DNA from: Paraburkholderia antibiotica
GTDB taxonomy: Bacteria; Pseudomonadota; Gammaproteobacteria; Burkholderiales; Burkholderiaceae
Reading direction: 5' to 3'
DNA: 64,000 bases
NCBI RefSeq assembly: GCF_012927125.1
Contig: NZ_JABBFZ010000029.1
Location: forward strand, 1-64,000
This document shows positions 1 through 9,364 of the stretch, one piece after another; positions within the stretch are counted from its first letter, which is position 1; the number at the start of each line of letters is the position of its first letter. The notes under the pieces were generated by a model that saw only the letters and a list, made by a program, of their open reading frames with translations, did no database searches and had not been told where the DNA came from. Position numbers and translations under genes: made by a program.

Positions 1-189
1 TTCGGCAAACGCACCTTCCTACGGTTCGAACAGAACGGTGATCGAGGTCCCGGCGTCTTCGCCGCCACTACAACGCGGGCAGCAAACTGCGCGATGCGCA
101 GGAAGCGGGTTGTGCAGACCTTCCTTAATGGTTTTTCAGGCGACGAGTTGAAAATTAGCCATCGGAGCAGTCACGGTCAAACACTTTAA
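1..189 (+). other. Open frame running in from the left edge (unrecognised, possibly a gene 3' end)
   Basis: Frame 1 is open from the first base and ends at TAA 187-189, giving about 62 residues rich in Arg, Thr and Ala. I recognise no family. It may be the 3' end of a gene starting outside the window or chance. From 190 to 559 I see no convincing gene; the overlapping frames on both strands there have composition typical of antisense shadows. Confidence 0.2.
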
Positions 190-559
190 ATCGGGATAGT
201 CTGGCTTTGACAACTATTTACATAGGCATCCGATTATTCGAAGTGCGTAGTGATTTTTCGCCTTGCTACTCACTCGTAACCCGTTGTCAGCGCATGCGGC
301 AGTGCTGACAGATCTTCAGGTTTAGTGAGTCGCGAGCGACGCGTACTGGATCTGTACGGCATCGAAACCGTGGTTCGAATCGTTGAACAGGATTGACTCC
401 TGCGTGGTGAGGCTCGTGTCGCGATGGCCGTATTGAAGGCGATTACGACTGCAAACGCGGCACGTGACCTCTCCCCACTCGCGCGAGTGGCCGATGAACA
501 GGCCTTGAGCCGGACCCCGCATTGCACGGGATATGTCACTGGACGCAGCACGCCGCGAG

Positions 560-844
560 TCATTTCCCGCCCGGCTCCTTGCGCTGCGATTCGCGCCCGC
601 CGCCGCCCGGCGGCTCCGCGTGCTGGCCGGTGCCGAGCGGCACCTCGGCGGTCTGCCGCGGCCGCTCGTCCGAGCGCGGCGGATTGGTCTGCCGGTCGAC
701 GCCGGTCTGCTCGACCGGCTCGATACCGAGCGGACTCGGCTCGACATAGTGCGTACCGCTCGGCCTGTTGCGGGCTTTGACTGCGTCGGACGGCTCGGAT
801 GTAGCGCCTCGCTCGTGACGCGTCGGTTCGGTTTGATCCTGCAT
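560..844 (-). CDS. Small hydrophilic protein of unknown function (94 aa)
   Basis: The protein begins MQDQTEPTRHERG and is almost entirely polar: rich in Pro, Glu, Arg, Gly and Thr, with no hydrophobic segment and only one His-Tyr-Val cluster in the middle. It is probably intrinsically disordered. The start was chosen because GAGGAG lies six bases before the ATG at 844, whereas the frame extends upstream to 1012 without a better ribosome site. No known family recognised; a role cannot be assigned. It forms a small-protein group with the two genes to its right, all without enzymatic features. Confidence 0.6.
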   Translation of the reverse strand: MQDQTEPTRHERGATSEPSDAVKARNRPSGTHYVEPSPLGIEPVEQTGVDRQTNPPRSDERPRQTAEVPLGTGQHAEPPGGGGRESQRKEPGGK

Positions 845-1159
845 GACGTGCTCCTCGTGGTTGGGCGGGAGTTGCGGGAGTGCGGAAGTTGCCGTTCCCC
901 TGCTGCATTCGAGTGGGGCAGCAACAATCGCGCCTTGTCGCTCACGCGTCCATGCAATGGCGATGAGCGTGACTGTTGAAAAATGAGGTTGCAGGTTCGA
1001 CGACGGCAACACCGCGCGATCACTTTGTAAAAAGGAAACCCTGCGGGGCGCAATCCGAAGCGGAAAACAGCAGAAATTCCGGGGGATAAAGTCATGGGCA
1101 TGACGACCGTCTCACGCCGCGACACAAACAGCCGCTTAACAGAGGCGCTTAACAGCCGC
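845..1159. other. Intergenic region, nothing recognised
   Basis: This stretch separates two minus-strand small genes. It should hold the promoter of the 94-aa protein. I see no clear -35/-10 pair, terminator or RNA gene. Confidence 0.4.
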
Positions 1160-1405
1160 TCAACTCTCGGGCGCCGCGCGATCCGCCGCGACGATCTCGC
1201 GGCCATACGCGATCGCCGCGCGCCGTGCTTCGTCGGCGGTCGCGAACGGGCCGATCTCCGGCGCGCCGTCGAACGGAAACAGAATCTTCCGATCAGCTTT
1301 CCTGACCACTTTCAGGCCGCCGATATAGCGACCGTCGCCTGTCCCGTGATAGCTCGCGAAAATTTCGAAGTCGTCGTCAGCCAGATCGGCCTTGTGTCGC
1401 GCCAT
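1160..1405 (-). CDS. DUF6723-like small protein (81 aa)
   Basis: The protein starts MARHKADLADDDFEIFASY and has a compact beta-rich middle with GRYIGGLKVVRK, LFPFDGAPEIGPF and then a helix rich in Ala (ADEARRAAIAYG). This pattern matches my memory of the Burkholderiales DUF6723 family, whose function is unknown. An ATG at 1411 lies directly against GAGGA with no spacing; the in-frame ATG at 1405 has six bases of spacing and was preferred. No signal peptide or membrane segment, so probably cytoplasmic. Family assignment is from recall, not a search. Confidence 0.65.
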   Translation of the reverse strand: MARHKADLADDDFEIFASYHGTGDGRYIGGLKVVRKADRKILFPFDGAPEIGPFATADEARRAAIAYGREIVAADRAAPES

Positions 1406-1623
1406 GTGCATTCCTCGTCCGGTGCTCTCGCGGTGGCAGGTTCAATCGATGCGCGCGTAGCAGGTATCAGACAAGGCATCGCGCAAAGGGCACCGAGCAA
1501 TCGACGTTCCACGCATTGCGCGCGTGCGTCGTCACGGCATGCGGGTTGCGCACGACGATAGCGATGACTAGAGATGACAACCGCAGGAATAGCAACGGCG
1601 GCACAGACCTTCAGGAGAGCACG

Positions 1624-1908
1624 ATGCTTTTACCGCACCCGATGATCCGGGAGATTCGCCGCGCTGCCGGCTTCGCGGCGCATGGATGGGCGCCGCTGGA
1701 TGGTGCGGCGCTCGACCTGCATGTGCCAACGCCCCCCGAGGCCGATCCGGACGTCGACCCGCGCATCGATCCGGATGCGCCGCCACCGGACATCGATCCC
1801 GATCCGTTTCCCGACGATCCCGCCAATCTTCCCGGTGATCCCACCGAGCCGCCCGCAGGCGATCCGCCCTCCAATCCACCGCCGATGCGGACCGAGTGCG
1901 GTCATTGA
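1624..1908 (+). CDS. Small acidic Pro/Asp-rich protein (94 aa)
   Basis: An N-terminal part of about 38 residues (MLLPHPMIREIRRAAGF onward) could fold as a helix. From residue 40 the chain is a Pro-Asp repeat tract (PEADPDVDPRIDPD, DIDPDPFPDDP) that is strongly acidic and likely extended or disordered. CAGGAG upstream of ATG 1624 supports this start over 1516. No family recognised. The Asp-rich tract could bind cations, but that is only a composition argument. Confidence 0.5.
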   Translation: MLLPHPMIREIRRAAGFAAHGWAPLDGAALDLHVPTPPEADPDVDPRIDPDAPPPDIDPDPFPDDPANLPGDPTEPPAGDPPSNPPPMRTECGH

Positions 1909-2046
1909 ACTCCGCCGCTCATCCGGCGCGCCGAGTCCGCTCGCGCATTGCGCGCCAGCGCGAGTCGTGGGTCCAGCGAAATCGATCCCGATGGCGCCCG
2001 ACAAGCTGCACGCGGCGGATTCTGCCGCCGCGGCAGCCGCGCACAC

Positions 2047-3168
2047 TTAGAACTGATGCATCATCCCGACGTACGCGCCGGTCTGCGATTCGCCGACGAG
2101 CGGGCTCGTGCCGCTGCTCGAATCACGCGGCGCGGCCTGCAGCGAGAAGTTCGAGTTGCTGCCGTTGCGCACGTAGCCGACGGTCCCGTACACGAAGGTG
2201 CGCTTCGACAGGTTGTAGGTCGTGCCGAGCACGTACATCATCGCGTGACCGGACGGGTCGTGCGCGACGTCGCCCGTGCCGTCGCCGACGTGGATGTAGT
2301 AGCCGCCCGCCGTCACCGCCCAGCGCGATTCCGGGGTGTAGGTGGCGCCGAGCCAGTAGTGGTCGGCTTTATCCGCGACGCCGACCGGCGAGTCCGGCGC
2401 CGAGTAATGCGTATATGCGCCCTGGATCTTCACGTCGTGCAGATGCACCTTCGCGCCGACGAAGTACTCGCGCGACGCCTGGAAAATGTTGCTGAAGCGG
2501 CCGTTCGAATCGCGCAGTTCGTCATAGATGCCGCGCATGTCGAAAAGCGGCGAATGGTAGCTCAGCATGATGCCGTTCGAGCGGCCGAATTCGCCCGGCG
2601 CGCCGCTGTTGAACGCGCCCGGCTGATTGCCGAATGCGTATTGCCCCTGCACGTCGAAGCCCCAGAACACCGGGCTCTTGTATTCGATATTGTTGCTGGT
2701 CTGCTGCCAGTTGCGCCCGCGCACCAGCGACGCCGACGAAAACGCCTGCTGCACGAACGGATCGAATTCCCACACGCCGTCGCTATCGATAAACAGATTA
2801 CGACCGGCTTGCACGGTGCCCCACTGCTCGCTCTTCACGCCCACGAACGCGCGCCGCGACCACAGGCGTCCGCCGCTCGTCGTGCCGTCCATGATCTGCA
2901 GACCGGTTTCAAGGTTGAAGATCGCGCTGAGGCCGCCGCCGAGATCCTCGCTGCCCTTCAGGCCGAGCATGCTGGTACCCCAGTCGCCGCCTTCCGCGCG
3001 CCAGCGGCTCGAGCTGCCGCCCGCGCCGTTGTCGATGTGGTTCATATATTCGATGCCGCCGTCGAGGCGGCCATACAGCGTCACACTGGTTTGCGCATAG
3101 GCCGGGGAAACGGCCGCCAGCGCGCTCGCGGCGACGAGCAGTGCGTTGATTCTGATCGGTGATTTCAT
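2047..3168 (-). CDS. General outer-membrane porin (Gram-negative porin family)
   Basis: A 373-aa precursor with a classical signal peptide (MKSPIRINALLVAA...SPAYA, cleavage before QTS) and the betaproteobacterial porin opening SVTLYGRLDGGIEY. The body alternates polar and hydrophobic residues with many aromatic girdle residues, and the C-terminus is MMHQF with the terminal Phe needed for outer-membrane assembly. Length fits the 16-strand trimeric porins. It should form a diffusion channel for small hydrophilic solutes; specificity cannot be read. Start at 3168 gives an intact signal peptide; the frame extends nine codons further upstream. It is divergent from the AAA ATPase gene across about 125 bp. 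Confidence 0.95.
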   Translation of the reverse strand: MKSPIRINALLVAASALAAVSPAYAQTSVTLYGRLDGGIEYMNHIDNGAGGSSSRWRAEGGDWGTSMLGLKGSEDLGGGLSAIFNLETGLQIMDGTTSGGRLWSRRAFVGVKSEQWGTVQAGRNLFIDSDGVWEFDPFVQQAFSSASLVRGRNWQQTSNNIEYKSPVFWGFDVQGQYAFGNQPGAFNSGAPGEFGRSNGIMLSYHSPLFDMRGIYDELRDSNGRFSNIFQASREYFVGAKVHLHDVKIQGAYTHYSAPDSPVGVADKADHYWLGATYTPESRWAVTAGGYYIHVGDGTGDVAHDPSGHAMMYVLGTTYNLSKRTFVYGTVGYVRNGSNSNFSLQAAPRDSSSGTSPLVGESQTGAYVGMMHQF

Positions 3169-3294
3169 TGTTTTTCGTGAGTCGGTGCGTAGCAATGCAT
3201 AGGAGAGAGAAAGCTACCCACGCTAAGATACCAGGCAATCAGGCTGTCTCCAAATATGAAACGCATTGTTTGATCAATCTTTGGATGTTCTTCC

Positions 3295-4605
3295 ATGAGT
3301 GCGCCCGATCCGATCGAAGCCGAAGACGCAAGCCACGACGCCGACCTCGGCGTCTATCGACGCGCGACAGCAGGCGACCCGGAGTGGTGGCGCGTGAGCA
3401 TCGGCGAGCGTCCCGAAACGTATCGGCTCGAACATGGCGTCGATGCCGATCCCGCCAGCCATGGCGCGGCCACGGTCGATATCGATCTGGTCGTCGATGC
3501 GGAAAACCTGCGCGCGAAGCTGAAAAAATGGCGCCGTGAAGGCTTCGTGCTGGAGCGCGACGTGGCGGCGAGCGAGGCCGGCGCGCCGGCGCGCATCGCC
3601 TTCATGCCGGAATTGCAGCGCGCGCACATGCGGATGCTGGCGGCGAAGCTGCGCGATGCGCAGGCGGAAGACGCAGCTATCCAGCAGGCCCTCGATCAGA
3701 CCGCAGGAAAAGCAGCGAACCGCCCGGCCATCGAGACCGTGCGCATCGGCAACCTCGACGTCCGCTGTGGCGCCGCGCATCCGCTCGTGCCGCGCGTGAA
3801 CCCCGCTTATCTGTTTTCGCCGCGCTTTAACGACATCGTCGCGGACATTGTTGAAAATCGTCGCGTGATGCTGATCGGTCACACCGGCGCCGGCAAGACA
3901 AGTCTGATCGAACAGGTCGCCGCGCGTTCGCGCCACGGCGTGCTGCGCTCGAACATGAACGGCCAGACGACGGTCGGCGATTTCGTCGGCTTCTGGACCG
4001 TCAAGGGCGGCGAGACGCTGTGGGTCGACGGCGTGCTGCCCACGGCGATGCGCGAAGGCTTGTGGCTGATCGTCGATGAAATCGACTTCGCCGAACCGTC
4101 GATCCTCGCCGCGCTCACGGCCGTGCTCGAACCGCAGGGCCGTCTGGTGCTGAAGGAAAAAGGCAATGAGATCGTCGCGCCGCATCCGGCGTTTCGCCTG
4201 TTCGCAACCGCCAACGCGGTCGGCGCGATGAGCCAGTTCCGCCATCTGTATCAGGGCGCGAATCTGATGAACGAGGCGTTTCTCGATCGCTGGCGCGTGT
4301 ATCTGCTCGACTATCTGACGCCCGCCGAGGAAACCGACGTGCTGCTGCGCACGCTCGCGCCCTATCTGACGCAGCCGCTCGCCAGCACGCTCGCCGCGAT
4401 CGCCGCCGACTGCCGTGCGGCGTTCGCGCGCGAGGATCTGTCGAGCGCGTTCTCGACGCGGCGGCTACTCGACTGGGCCGAGCTGATGCTGCGCACTGGC
4501 GACCCCGAACGCGCGGCGGGCCCGGCGATTTACGCGAAGGTCAGCCCCGAGGACGCGGCGACGATTCGCGGCATCGTCCGTCATCACATCGCGCCCGTGG
4601 GCTGA
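3295..4605 (+). CDS. MoxR/CobS-type AAA+ ATPase
   Basis: A 436-aa protein. Residues 1-150 form an unrecognised N-terminal part. The AAA+ module follows: Walker A GHTGAGKT (195-202), Walker B LWLIVDEID (256-264), a sensor-1-like FATAN (303-307) and an arginine-containing AFLDRW further on. The sequence style (NMNGQTTVGDF, LEPQGRLVLKEKG) resembles CobS of aerobic cobaltochelatase and NorQ/CbbQ chaperones. The next gene codes for a VWA protein, the normal partner of MoxR ATPases, 52 bp away. The inferred job is ATP-driven remodelling or metal insertion into an unknown client. CobN is not in the window, so true cobaltochelatase function is unproven. Confidence 0.85.
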   Translation: MSAPDPIEAEDASHDADLGVYRRATAGDPEWWRVSIGERPETYRLEHGVDADPASHGAATVDIDLVVDAENLRAKLKKWRREGFVLERDVAASEAGAPARIAFMPELQRAHMRMLAAKLRDAQAEDAAIQQALDQTAGKAANRPAIETVRIGNLDVRCGAAHPLVPRVNPAYLFSPRFNDIVADIVENRRVMLIGHTGAGKTSLIEQVAARSRHGVLRSNMNGQTTVGDFVGFWTVKGGETLWVDGVLPTAMREGLWLIVDEIDFAEPSILAALTAVLEPQGRLVLKEKGNEIVAPHPAFRLFATANAVGAMSQFRHLYQGANLMNEAFLDRWRVYLLDYLTPAEETDVLLRTLAPYLTQPLASTLAAIAADCRAAFAREDLSSAFSTRRLLDWAELMLRTGDPERAAGPAIYAKVSPEDAATIRGIVRHHIAPVG

Positions 4606-4657
4606 ACGACCGCGACGGGCGCCAGTCTCTGACCTCGACCTCTCGACGACCGCAACG

Positions 4658-6418
4658 ATGACCGCACGGCAGCCGCCCCATCTGCAACGCGACACGCAAG
4701 GCTTCGCGTTCGAGTCGACGCTCGGCAAGATCGCGCGCGTGCTGACCGGGCAATACGGGGTGACGGTCGTGTTCAGCCCGGACGGGCCGCGCGTCGAACC
4801 GGGCCGGATCGTGATTCCCGATGACGACGCGCATGGCGAGCTCGGGCGCGACGTGCTGATCGGCTATCTGGACCTGCTGGTCGCGCGCGCGAAACATGCG
4901 TCGCTGGCGCAACTCGATGCGCTGCCGGCGGGCATTGCCGCGAAGCTCGCGCAGGTGATCGACGATCGCCGCGTGTGCGCGCAACTGCTCGACGAATATC
5001 CGGGCGCGCGCTGGTTCATCGGCGCGTTGCGCGCGCATGCGGCCGAACGCGTGCGGCAACGCTGGCCGACGCTGCATTGGCGCGACCGGCTCGCATGGCT
5101 TGTCGAGCGCGCGCTGTGGGACGAGCCGCCCGGCCGCGACGAGGCGAGCCCGTCGCTGCTGGCCGCGCTGCATGCAGCGCAGGACCTGCTGCAGGAGGCA
5201 CGCGCGAGCGGCTCGACCGCGCGCAGTATCGCGCTCGCGCACGAGCTGGTGGCACGTGTCAGGTCGCTGTCGGCGGGCGACGCGAACAACATGATGTTCA
5301 CTGCCGCGGCTGCCGAGGACATCGATACGCAAACCGCTACGGCGTCCGAATCGTTCGGCGACGACGCGGCCGCCCCGCCCTCGTCGTCCGAACGCGGCGA
5401 CTCTGGCACACAAGCCGACGACGCCGTCGGCATGGGGCAAACGCCCGGCGACGCGCACTCACCGTCCACGCGTAACGGAACCGACACCGCCGACGCTGCC
5501 GTCCCGAGACACGCAGACGCGCAACCCACACGTCAGCGGCTATCGATCCCCCTCGCCACCGAATTCGACGTGATCGCCGACCTCACCGGCCAGGGCGACA
5601 GCGCCGCATGGCGTGCGTTGCGTGCGCGGGCTCGCGCGGACACTGCCCCGCTGAAAGAAAAGCTCGAACGCGCGCTGTGCGCCGACGAGCGCGTGCGCTG
5701 GCGCCGCGAGCAGGAGCGCGGCGAGATCGACCGTGGTGCGCTCGCGAAGCTGGCGACCACGCCCGGTTATCGCACGCCATTTCGCACGCGCCGCGCCGCC
5801 GCCGGACGCGACGTCGCGGTGACACTGCTGATCGACCGCAGCGGCTCGATGGCAGGCCGCAAGATCGAACTCGCGCGGCTGTGCGCGAGCGCGCTGTGCG
5901 ATGCGCTCACGCAGCTATCGTTCGATTGCGAAGTGCTCGGCTACTGCTCGCTCGAATCGGCGCGCATGAAACAGCTGTACGAGCGACAGCGCGCGGCCGG
6001 CGCGGACCTGCGGCGCTACAACCGCTTCGTCGAGCGGCTCGACCTGAAGGTGTACAAACGTTTCGGCGCGACCGACCTGAGCGGCATCGCCGACATCGAT
6101 TGCGGGCACGAGAACCCGGATGGCGAGGCGCTCGCGTGGGCCGCGACGCGGCTCGCCGGTCATCCGGCCGCGCGCCGCATCCTGATGGTGTTCTCCGACG
6201 GCTATCCGTCGACTGGCGACGGCGACCCGCAGGTGCTGCGCAGCGACCTGCGCGAGCGCATCGCCGCGATCGGCCAGCGCGGCATCGAACTGGTGGGAAT
6301 CGGCGTGCTGACCGACGCGGTCGAGGATTTTTATCCGCGCAACGTGGTGGTGAGCCGCCTGGCCGAATTACCGTCGACGGTATTTTCGGTGTTGAGCGCG
6401 ATGCTGCTCACGCGTTGA
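4658..6418 (+). CDS. CobT-like VWA-domain protein
   Basis: A 586-aa protein. Residues 20-200 are helical and CobT-like (LGKIARVLTGQYGVTVVF); 215-295 form an acidic Ala/Asp/Ser linker typical of CobT; the C-terminal third is a von Willebrand A domain with the MIDAS motif DRSGS at 393-397 and later FGATDLSG and VFSDGYPSTGDGD as metal-site loops. It is the likely partner of the upstream AAA ATPase, giving an ATPase-VWA chaperone pair like CobST or NorQD. The client cannot be named from context: neighbours are a porin and a MarC protein. It converges on the MarC gene with 43 bp between. Confidence 0.85.
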   Translation: MTARQPPHLQRDTQGFAFESTLGKIARVLTGQYGVTVVFSPDGPRVEPGRIVIPDDDAHGELGRDVLIGYLDLLVARAKHASLAQLDALPAGIAAKLAQVIDDRRVCAQLLDEYPGARWFIGALRAHAAERVRQRWPTLHWRDRLAWLVERALWDEPPGRDEASPSLLAALHAAQDLLQEARASGSTARSIALAHELVARVRSLSAGDANNMMFTAAAAEDIDTQTATASESFGDDAAAPPSSSERGDSGTQADDAVGMGQTPGDAHSPSTRNGTDTADAAVPRHADAQPTRQRLSIPLATEFDVIADLTGQGDSAAWRALRARARADTAPLKEKLERALCADERVRWRREQERGEIDRGALAKLATTPGYRTPFRTRRAAAGRDVAVTLLIDRSGSMAGRKIELARLCASALCDALTQLSFDCEVLGYCSLESARMKQLYERQRAAGADLRRYNRFVERLDLKVYKRFGATDLSGIADIDCGHENPDGEALAWAATRLAGHPAARRILMVFSDGYPSTGDGDPQVLRSDLRERIAAIGQRGIELVGIGVLTDAVEDFYPRNVVVSRLAELPSTVFSVLSAMLLTR

Positions 6419-6461
6419 GCCGGCGGCGCAACGCGCGTCAACGCATTAACGCTTCAAAGCA

Positions 6462-7139
6462 TCAACGCGCCACCGGCGGCATCGTCGCGATCGGGATCAG
6501 GAATTCGGACACGCCGGTGAGGATAATCTGCACGCCGATGCACAGCAGCAGGAACGCCGACACCCGCAACGCGACCTTGGTGCCCTCGACGCCGAGATAG
6601 CGCGCAAACACCGTTGCGCGGCTATAGACGAGATACACGGTGAACGCCACCGCGAACGTGATCGCCACCGACGCGATGCTCGACATCACGAACGCCGACA
6701 GCTTGTGCGTGCGATTCGCGGTCAGCGCGATCGCGGTCGCGATCGAACCGGGGCCGGTGGTCAGCGGCACCGTCAGCGGGAAGAACGCCTTGGAGGTCGC
6801 GCTCTCGGCGTCGACGCGCTTCACGCCCTGCGGCTCGGCCGCTGGCGTATCCGGCGCGTTGAGCATCTGCCAGCCGCCCACCGCCAGCGCGAGGCCGCCG
6901 CCGATCCGCAGCGCCTCCATCGAGATACCGAAGAAATGCAGCACCGGCGTGCCGATGAAAAACGCCACCAGCAGCACGCAGGATGCGTTGATCGCGATCT
7001 TGCGGGCGAGCGCGGTGCGCTCGTCGCTGGTCAGCGACGCGGTCCGGTCGAGGAACACGAACGCGCCGCCGATCGGATTGATGATGCTGATCAGGCCGGT
7101 GAAGCCAAACAGAATGTCCGAGATCAGACTTTCGACCAT
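6462..7139 (-). CDS. MarC-family inner-membrane protein
   Basis: A 225-aa polytopic protein with about six hydrophobic segments. The family pattern is clear in the first helix (FTGLISIINPIGGAFVFLDRT), the GGGLALAVGGWQML segment and the central FFPLTVPLTTGPGSIATAIAL. MarC (UPF0056) proteins sit in the inner membrane; their transport role is unsettled. The start at 7139 (MVESLISDILF) was chosen because the first helix begins there; the frame upstream to 7421 encodes Arg/Cys-rich sequence unlike the family. Confidence 0.9.
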   Translation of the reverse strand: MVESLISDILFGFTGLISIINPIGGAFVFLDRTASLTSDERTALARKIAINASCVLLVAFFIGTPVLHFFGISMEALRIGGGLALAVGGWQMLNAPDTPAAEPQGVKRVDAESATSKAFFPLTVPLTTGPGSIATAIALTANRTHKLSAFVMSSIASVAITFAVAFTVYLVYSRATVFARYLGVEGTKVALRVSAFLLLCIGVQIILTGVSEFLIPIATMPPVAR

Positions 7140-7498
7140 GTACTTGTCCGTGATGCCCGAGTAAGCGCCAGGCCGGTCCGCCGGCCGCGCGATGTTGACG
7201 AAGCCGGAACGCGCGACGCGGTCCGGCAAATGCTGCACTGCTGGCAGATGATATCGCGCCGCGCCCGGCGGACTACAAAAAACCGCCACGCACGCAGCGC
7301 CCGACGAGCCCCCGACGACCCGCCGCACGCCGCGCCGCGTCTTGCAGCGCAGCAATCCGGCCGGAAAGATGCATGCGCAACTTTCACCCTGCTCACATTT
7401 ATTTTGATCGACTTTACGCAACCCGAGTATCCGGCATACAGTCGTCAGCGAAGCACGCCTTTCAACGACATTTATTACTAGTTCGAGGAGCTGCCCTC

Positions 7499-7714
7499 AT
7501 GTTGCTTCGAGTACTCGCCGCACTGCCGTTCGTCGGCATTCTGGTCGGCATTACGTTTGTCAACCGTGTCGAGCCGCTGGTGCTCGGCATGCCGTTCGTG
7601 CTGGCCTGGATCGTCATGTGGGTGGTCCTGAGTTCGATCATCATGGCGATCGTCTATCGCCTCGATCCGGCCAACCGTCAGCTCGCCGCCGATACCGCGG
7701 AGGTCCGCCCATGA
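7499..7714 (+). CDS. DUF3311 small membrane protein
   Basis: A 71-aa protein with two hydrophobic helices (LLRVLAALPFVGILVGITFV and GMPFVLAWIVMWVVLSSIIM) and a short charged tail, matching DUF3311. The family is almost always encoded just upstream of a sodium:solute symporter, as here, and is presumed to be an accessory subunit. GAGGAG precedes ATG 7499. Its stop overlaps the symporter start (ATGA), indicating translational coupling. Confidence 0.9.
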   Translation: MLLRVLAALPFVGILVGITFVNRVEPLVLGMPFVLAWIVMWVVLSSIIMAIVYRLDPANRQLAADTAEVRP

Positions 7715-9186
7715 GCGCACTCGTCATCATCGCGATCGCCACGCTGGGCGCACTCTTTCTCGGCGTGCGCGCAAGGCGCGGCCATGACATGAGCCTCGAA
7801 CAATGGAGCGTCGGCGGCCGCAGCTTCGGCACCGCGTTCGTGTTCCTGCTGATGGCCGGCGAAATCTATACGACCTTCACGTTCCTTGGCGGCAGCGGCT
7901 TCGCGTACGGCAAAGGCGCGCCGGTCTACTACATCCTCGCGTACGGCACCCTCGCCTACATCCTGTCGTACTGGATGCTGCCGCCGATCTGGCGTTACGC
8001 GAAAACGCACCGCCTCGTGTCGCAACCGCACTTCTTCTCGCGCAAGTACGAGAGCCCGGCGCTCGGCACGCTGGTCGCGCTGGTCGGCGTGGCCGCGCTG
8101 ATTCCTTATCTGGTGCTGCAACTGAAGGGGCTCGGCATCATCGTCGCGACCGCGTCGTATGGCGCGATTTCGTCGACGGCGGCGATCTGGATCGGCGCGA
8201 TCGTCGTGACCGCCTACGTGATCGTGTCGGGCGTGCGCGGCTCGGCGTGGAACTCGGTGGTCAAGGATCTGCTGATTCTGGCGATCGTGCTGTTCCTCGG
8301 TATCTATCTGCCGCTGCACTACTACGGCGGCGTCGGCGAGATGTTCCGCGCGATCGACGCGGCCAAGCCCGGCTTCCTGACCTTCCCGGCGCACGGCTCG
8401 AGCGTGGTGTGGTTCCAGTCGACGGTGCTCCTGACCGCGCTCGGCTTCTTCATGTGGCCGCATACGTTCGGCTCGATCTTCACCGCGAAGGACGAACGCA
8501 TCTTCCGCCGCAACGCCGCGGTGCTGCCGCTCTATCAGTTGATCCTGCTGTTCGTGTTCTTCGTCGGCTTCGCGGCGACGCTGCGCGTGCCGGGCCTGAA
8601 GGGCGCCGACATCGACCTGTCGCTGTTCCGCCTGTCGCTGCAGACCTTCGACCCGTGGTTCGTCGGCGTGATCGGCGCGGCCGGCATTCTGACCGCGCTG
8701 GTGCCGGGCTCGATGATCCTGACCTCGGCGTCGACGCTGCTCGCCAACGACGTCTATCGCGGCATGATCAATCGCAACGCGTCGGATGCGAGCATCGCGA
8801 CCATCGCGCGCATGCTGGTGCCGCTCGTCGCGCTGGTCGCGGTCGGCTTCACGCTGAACGGCGGCGAGACCATCGTCGCGCTGCTGCTGATGGGCTACAA
8901 CTTCGTCACGCAACTGTTCCCGGCGGTGATCTGCAGCCTGTTCCCGCGCAACCGCGCGACCAAACAGGGCGCGTTCTGCGGGATTCTGGCGGGCGTCGCG
9001 GTGGTTGCGCTGACCACCACGCTGCACTGGAGCGTCGGTCAGCTGATGCCGTTCCTGCCGGAGCCGCTGAAGGACGTCAATATCGGCTTTCTCGCGCTGG
9101 CCGTGAACGTGATCGTGTTCGTGATCGTCAGCGCGGTCACGCAACCGCGTCCGGCCGATCAGAAGACGCATGCGTCGGTGCATTGA
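7711..9186 (+). CDS. Sodium:solute symporter (SSS family)
   Basis: A 491-aa integral membrane protein with about 13 hydrophobic segments. SSS features include the N-terminal WSVGGRSFGTAFVFLLMAGE, FTFLGGSGFAYGKGAP, the YLVLQLKGLG segment and SAWNSVVKDLLIL. It should import an organic solute, probably a carboxylate, with sodium; the substrate cannot be read. The ATG at 7711 overlaps the DUF3311 stop by 4 bp and is preferred over the longer frame from 7618. A strong terminator follows at 9308. Confidence 0.93.
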   Translation: MSALVIIAIATLGALFLGVRARRGHDMSLEQWSVGGRSFGTAFVFLLMAGEIYTTFTFLGGSGFAYGKGAPVYYILAYGTLAYILSYWMLPPIWRYAKTHRLVSQPHFFSRKYESPALGTLVALVGVAALIPYLVLQLKGLGIIVATASYGAISSTAAIWIGAIVVTAYVIVSGVRGSAWNSVVKDLLILAIVLFLGIYLPLHYYGGVGEMFRAIDAAKPGFLTFPAHGSSVVWFQSTVLLTALGFFMWPHTFGSIFTAKDERIFRRNAAVLPLYQLILLFVFFVGFAATLRVPGLKGADIDLSLFRLSLQTFDPWFVGVIGAAGILTALVPGSMILTSASTLLANDVYRGMINRNASDASIATIARMLVPLVALVAVGFTLNGGETIVALLLMGYNFVTQLFPAVICSLFPRNRATKQGAFCGILAGVAVVALTTTLHWSVGQLMPFLPEPLKDVNIGFLALAVNVIVFVIVSAVTQPRPADQKTHASVH

Positions 9187-9307
9187 GTTTTTTTGCGGTG
9201 CGGTGGGTGCCCGGTTGAACGTATCGAAGAGCATCGCATCGCTCGACGAAACCCCGCTTCTGACGCACATCGATACCCATCGTCACGCGTTCACGTGATA
9301 CGTTGCA

Positions 9308-9339
9308 GGGGCTGTCCGCTTTGGCGGCAGCCCCTTTTT
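9308..9339 (+). terminator. Rho-independent terminator after the symporter operon
   Basis: GGGGCTG, a one-base bulge, CCGC, loop TTTG, then GCGG and CAGCCCC, followed directly by TTTTT. The stem is 11 bp and GC-rich. It lies 122 bp after the symporter stop and 25 bp before the next start, so the glutathione transferase needs its own very close promoter, or is made from readthrough. Confidence 0.85.
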
Positions 9340-9364
9340 ACGTTCTGCCCGCGGAGTTCTCTGC

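Noticed and set aside
7678..9270. Long minus-strand open frame opposite the symporter
   Set aside because: Its composition (Arg, Asp, Gln, His) is that of an antisense shadow; the symporter is clear.
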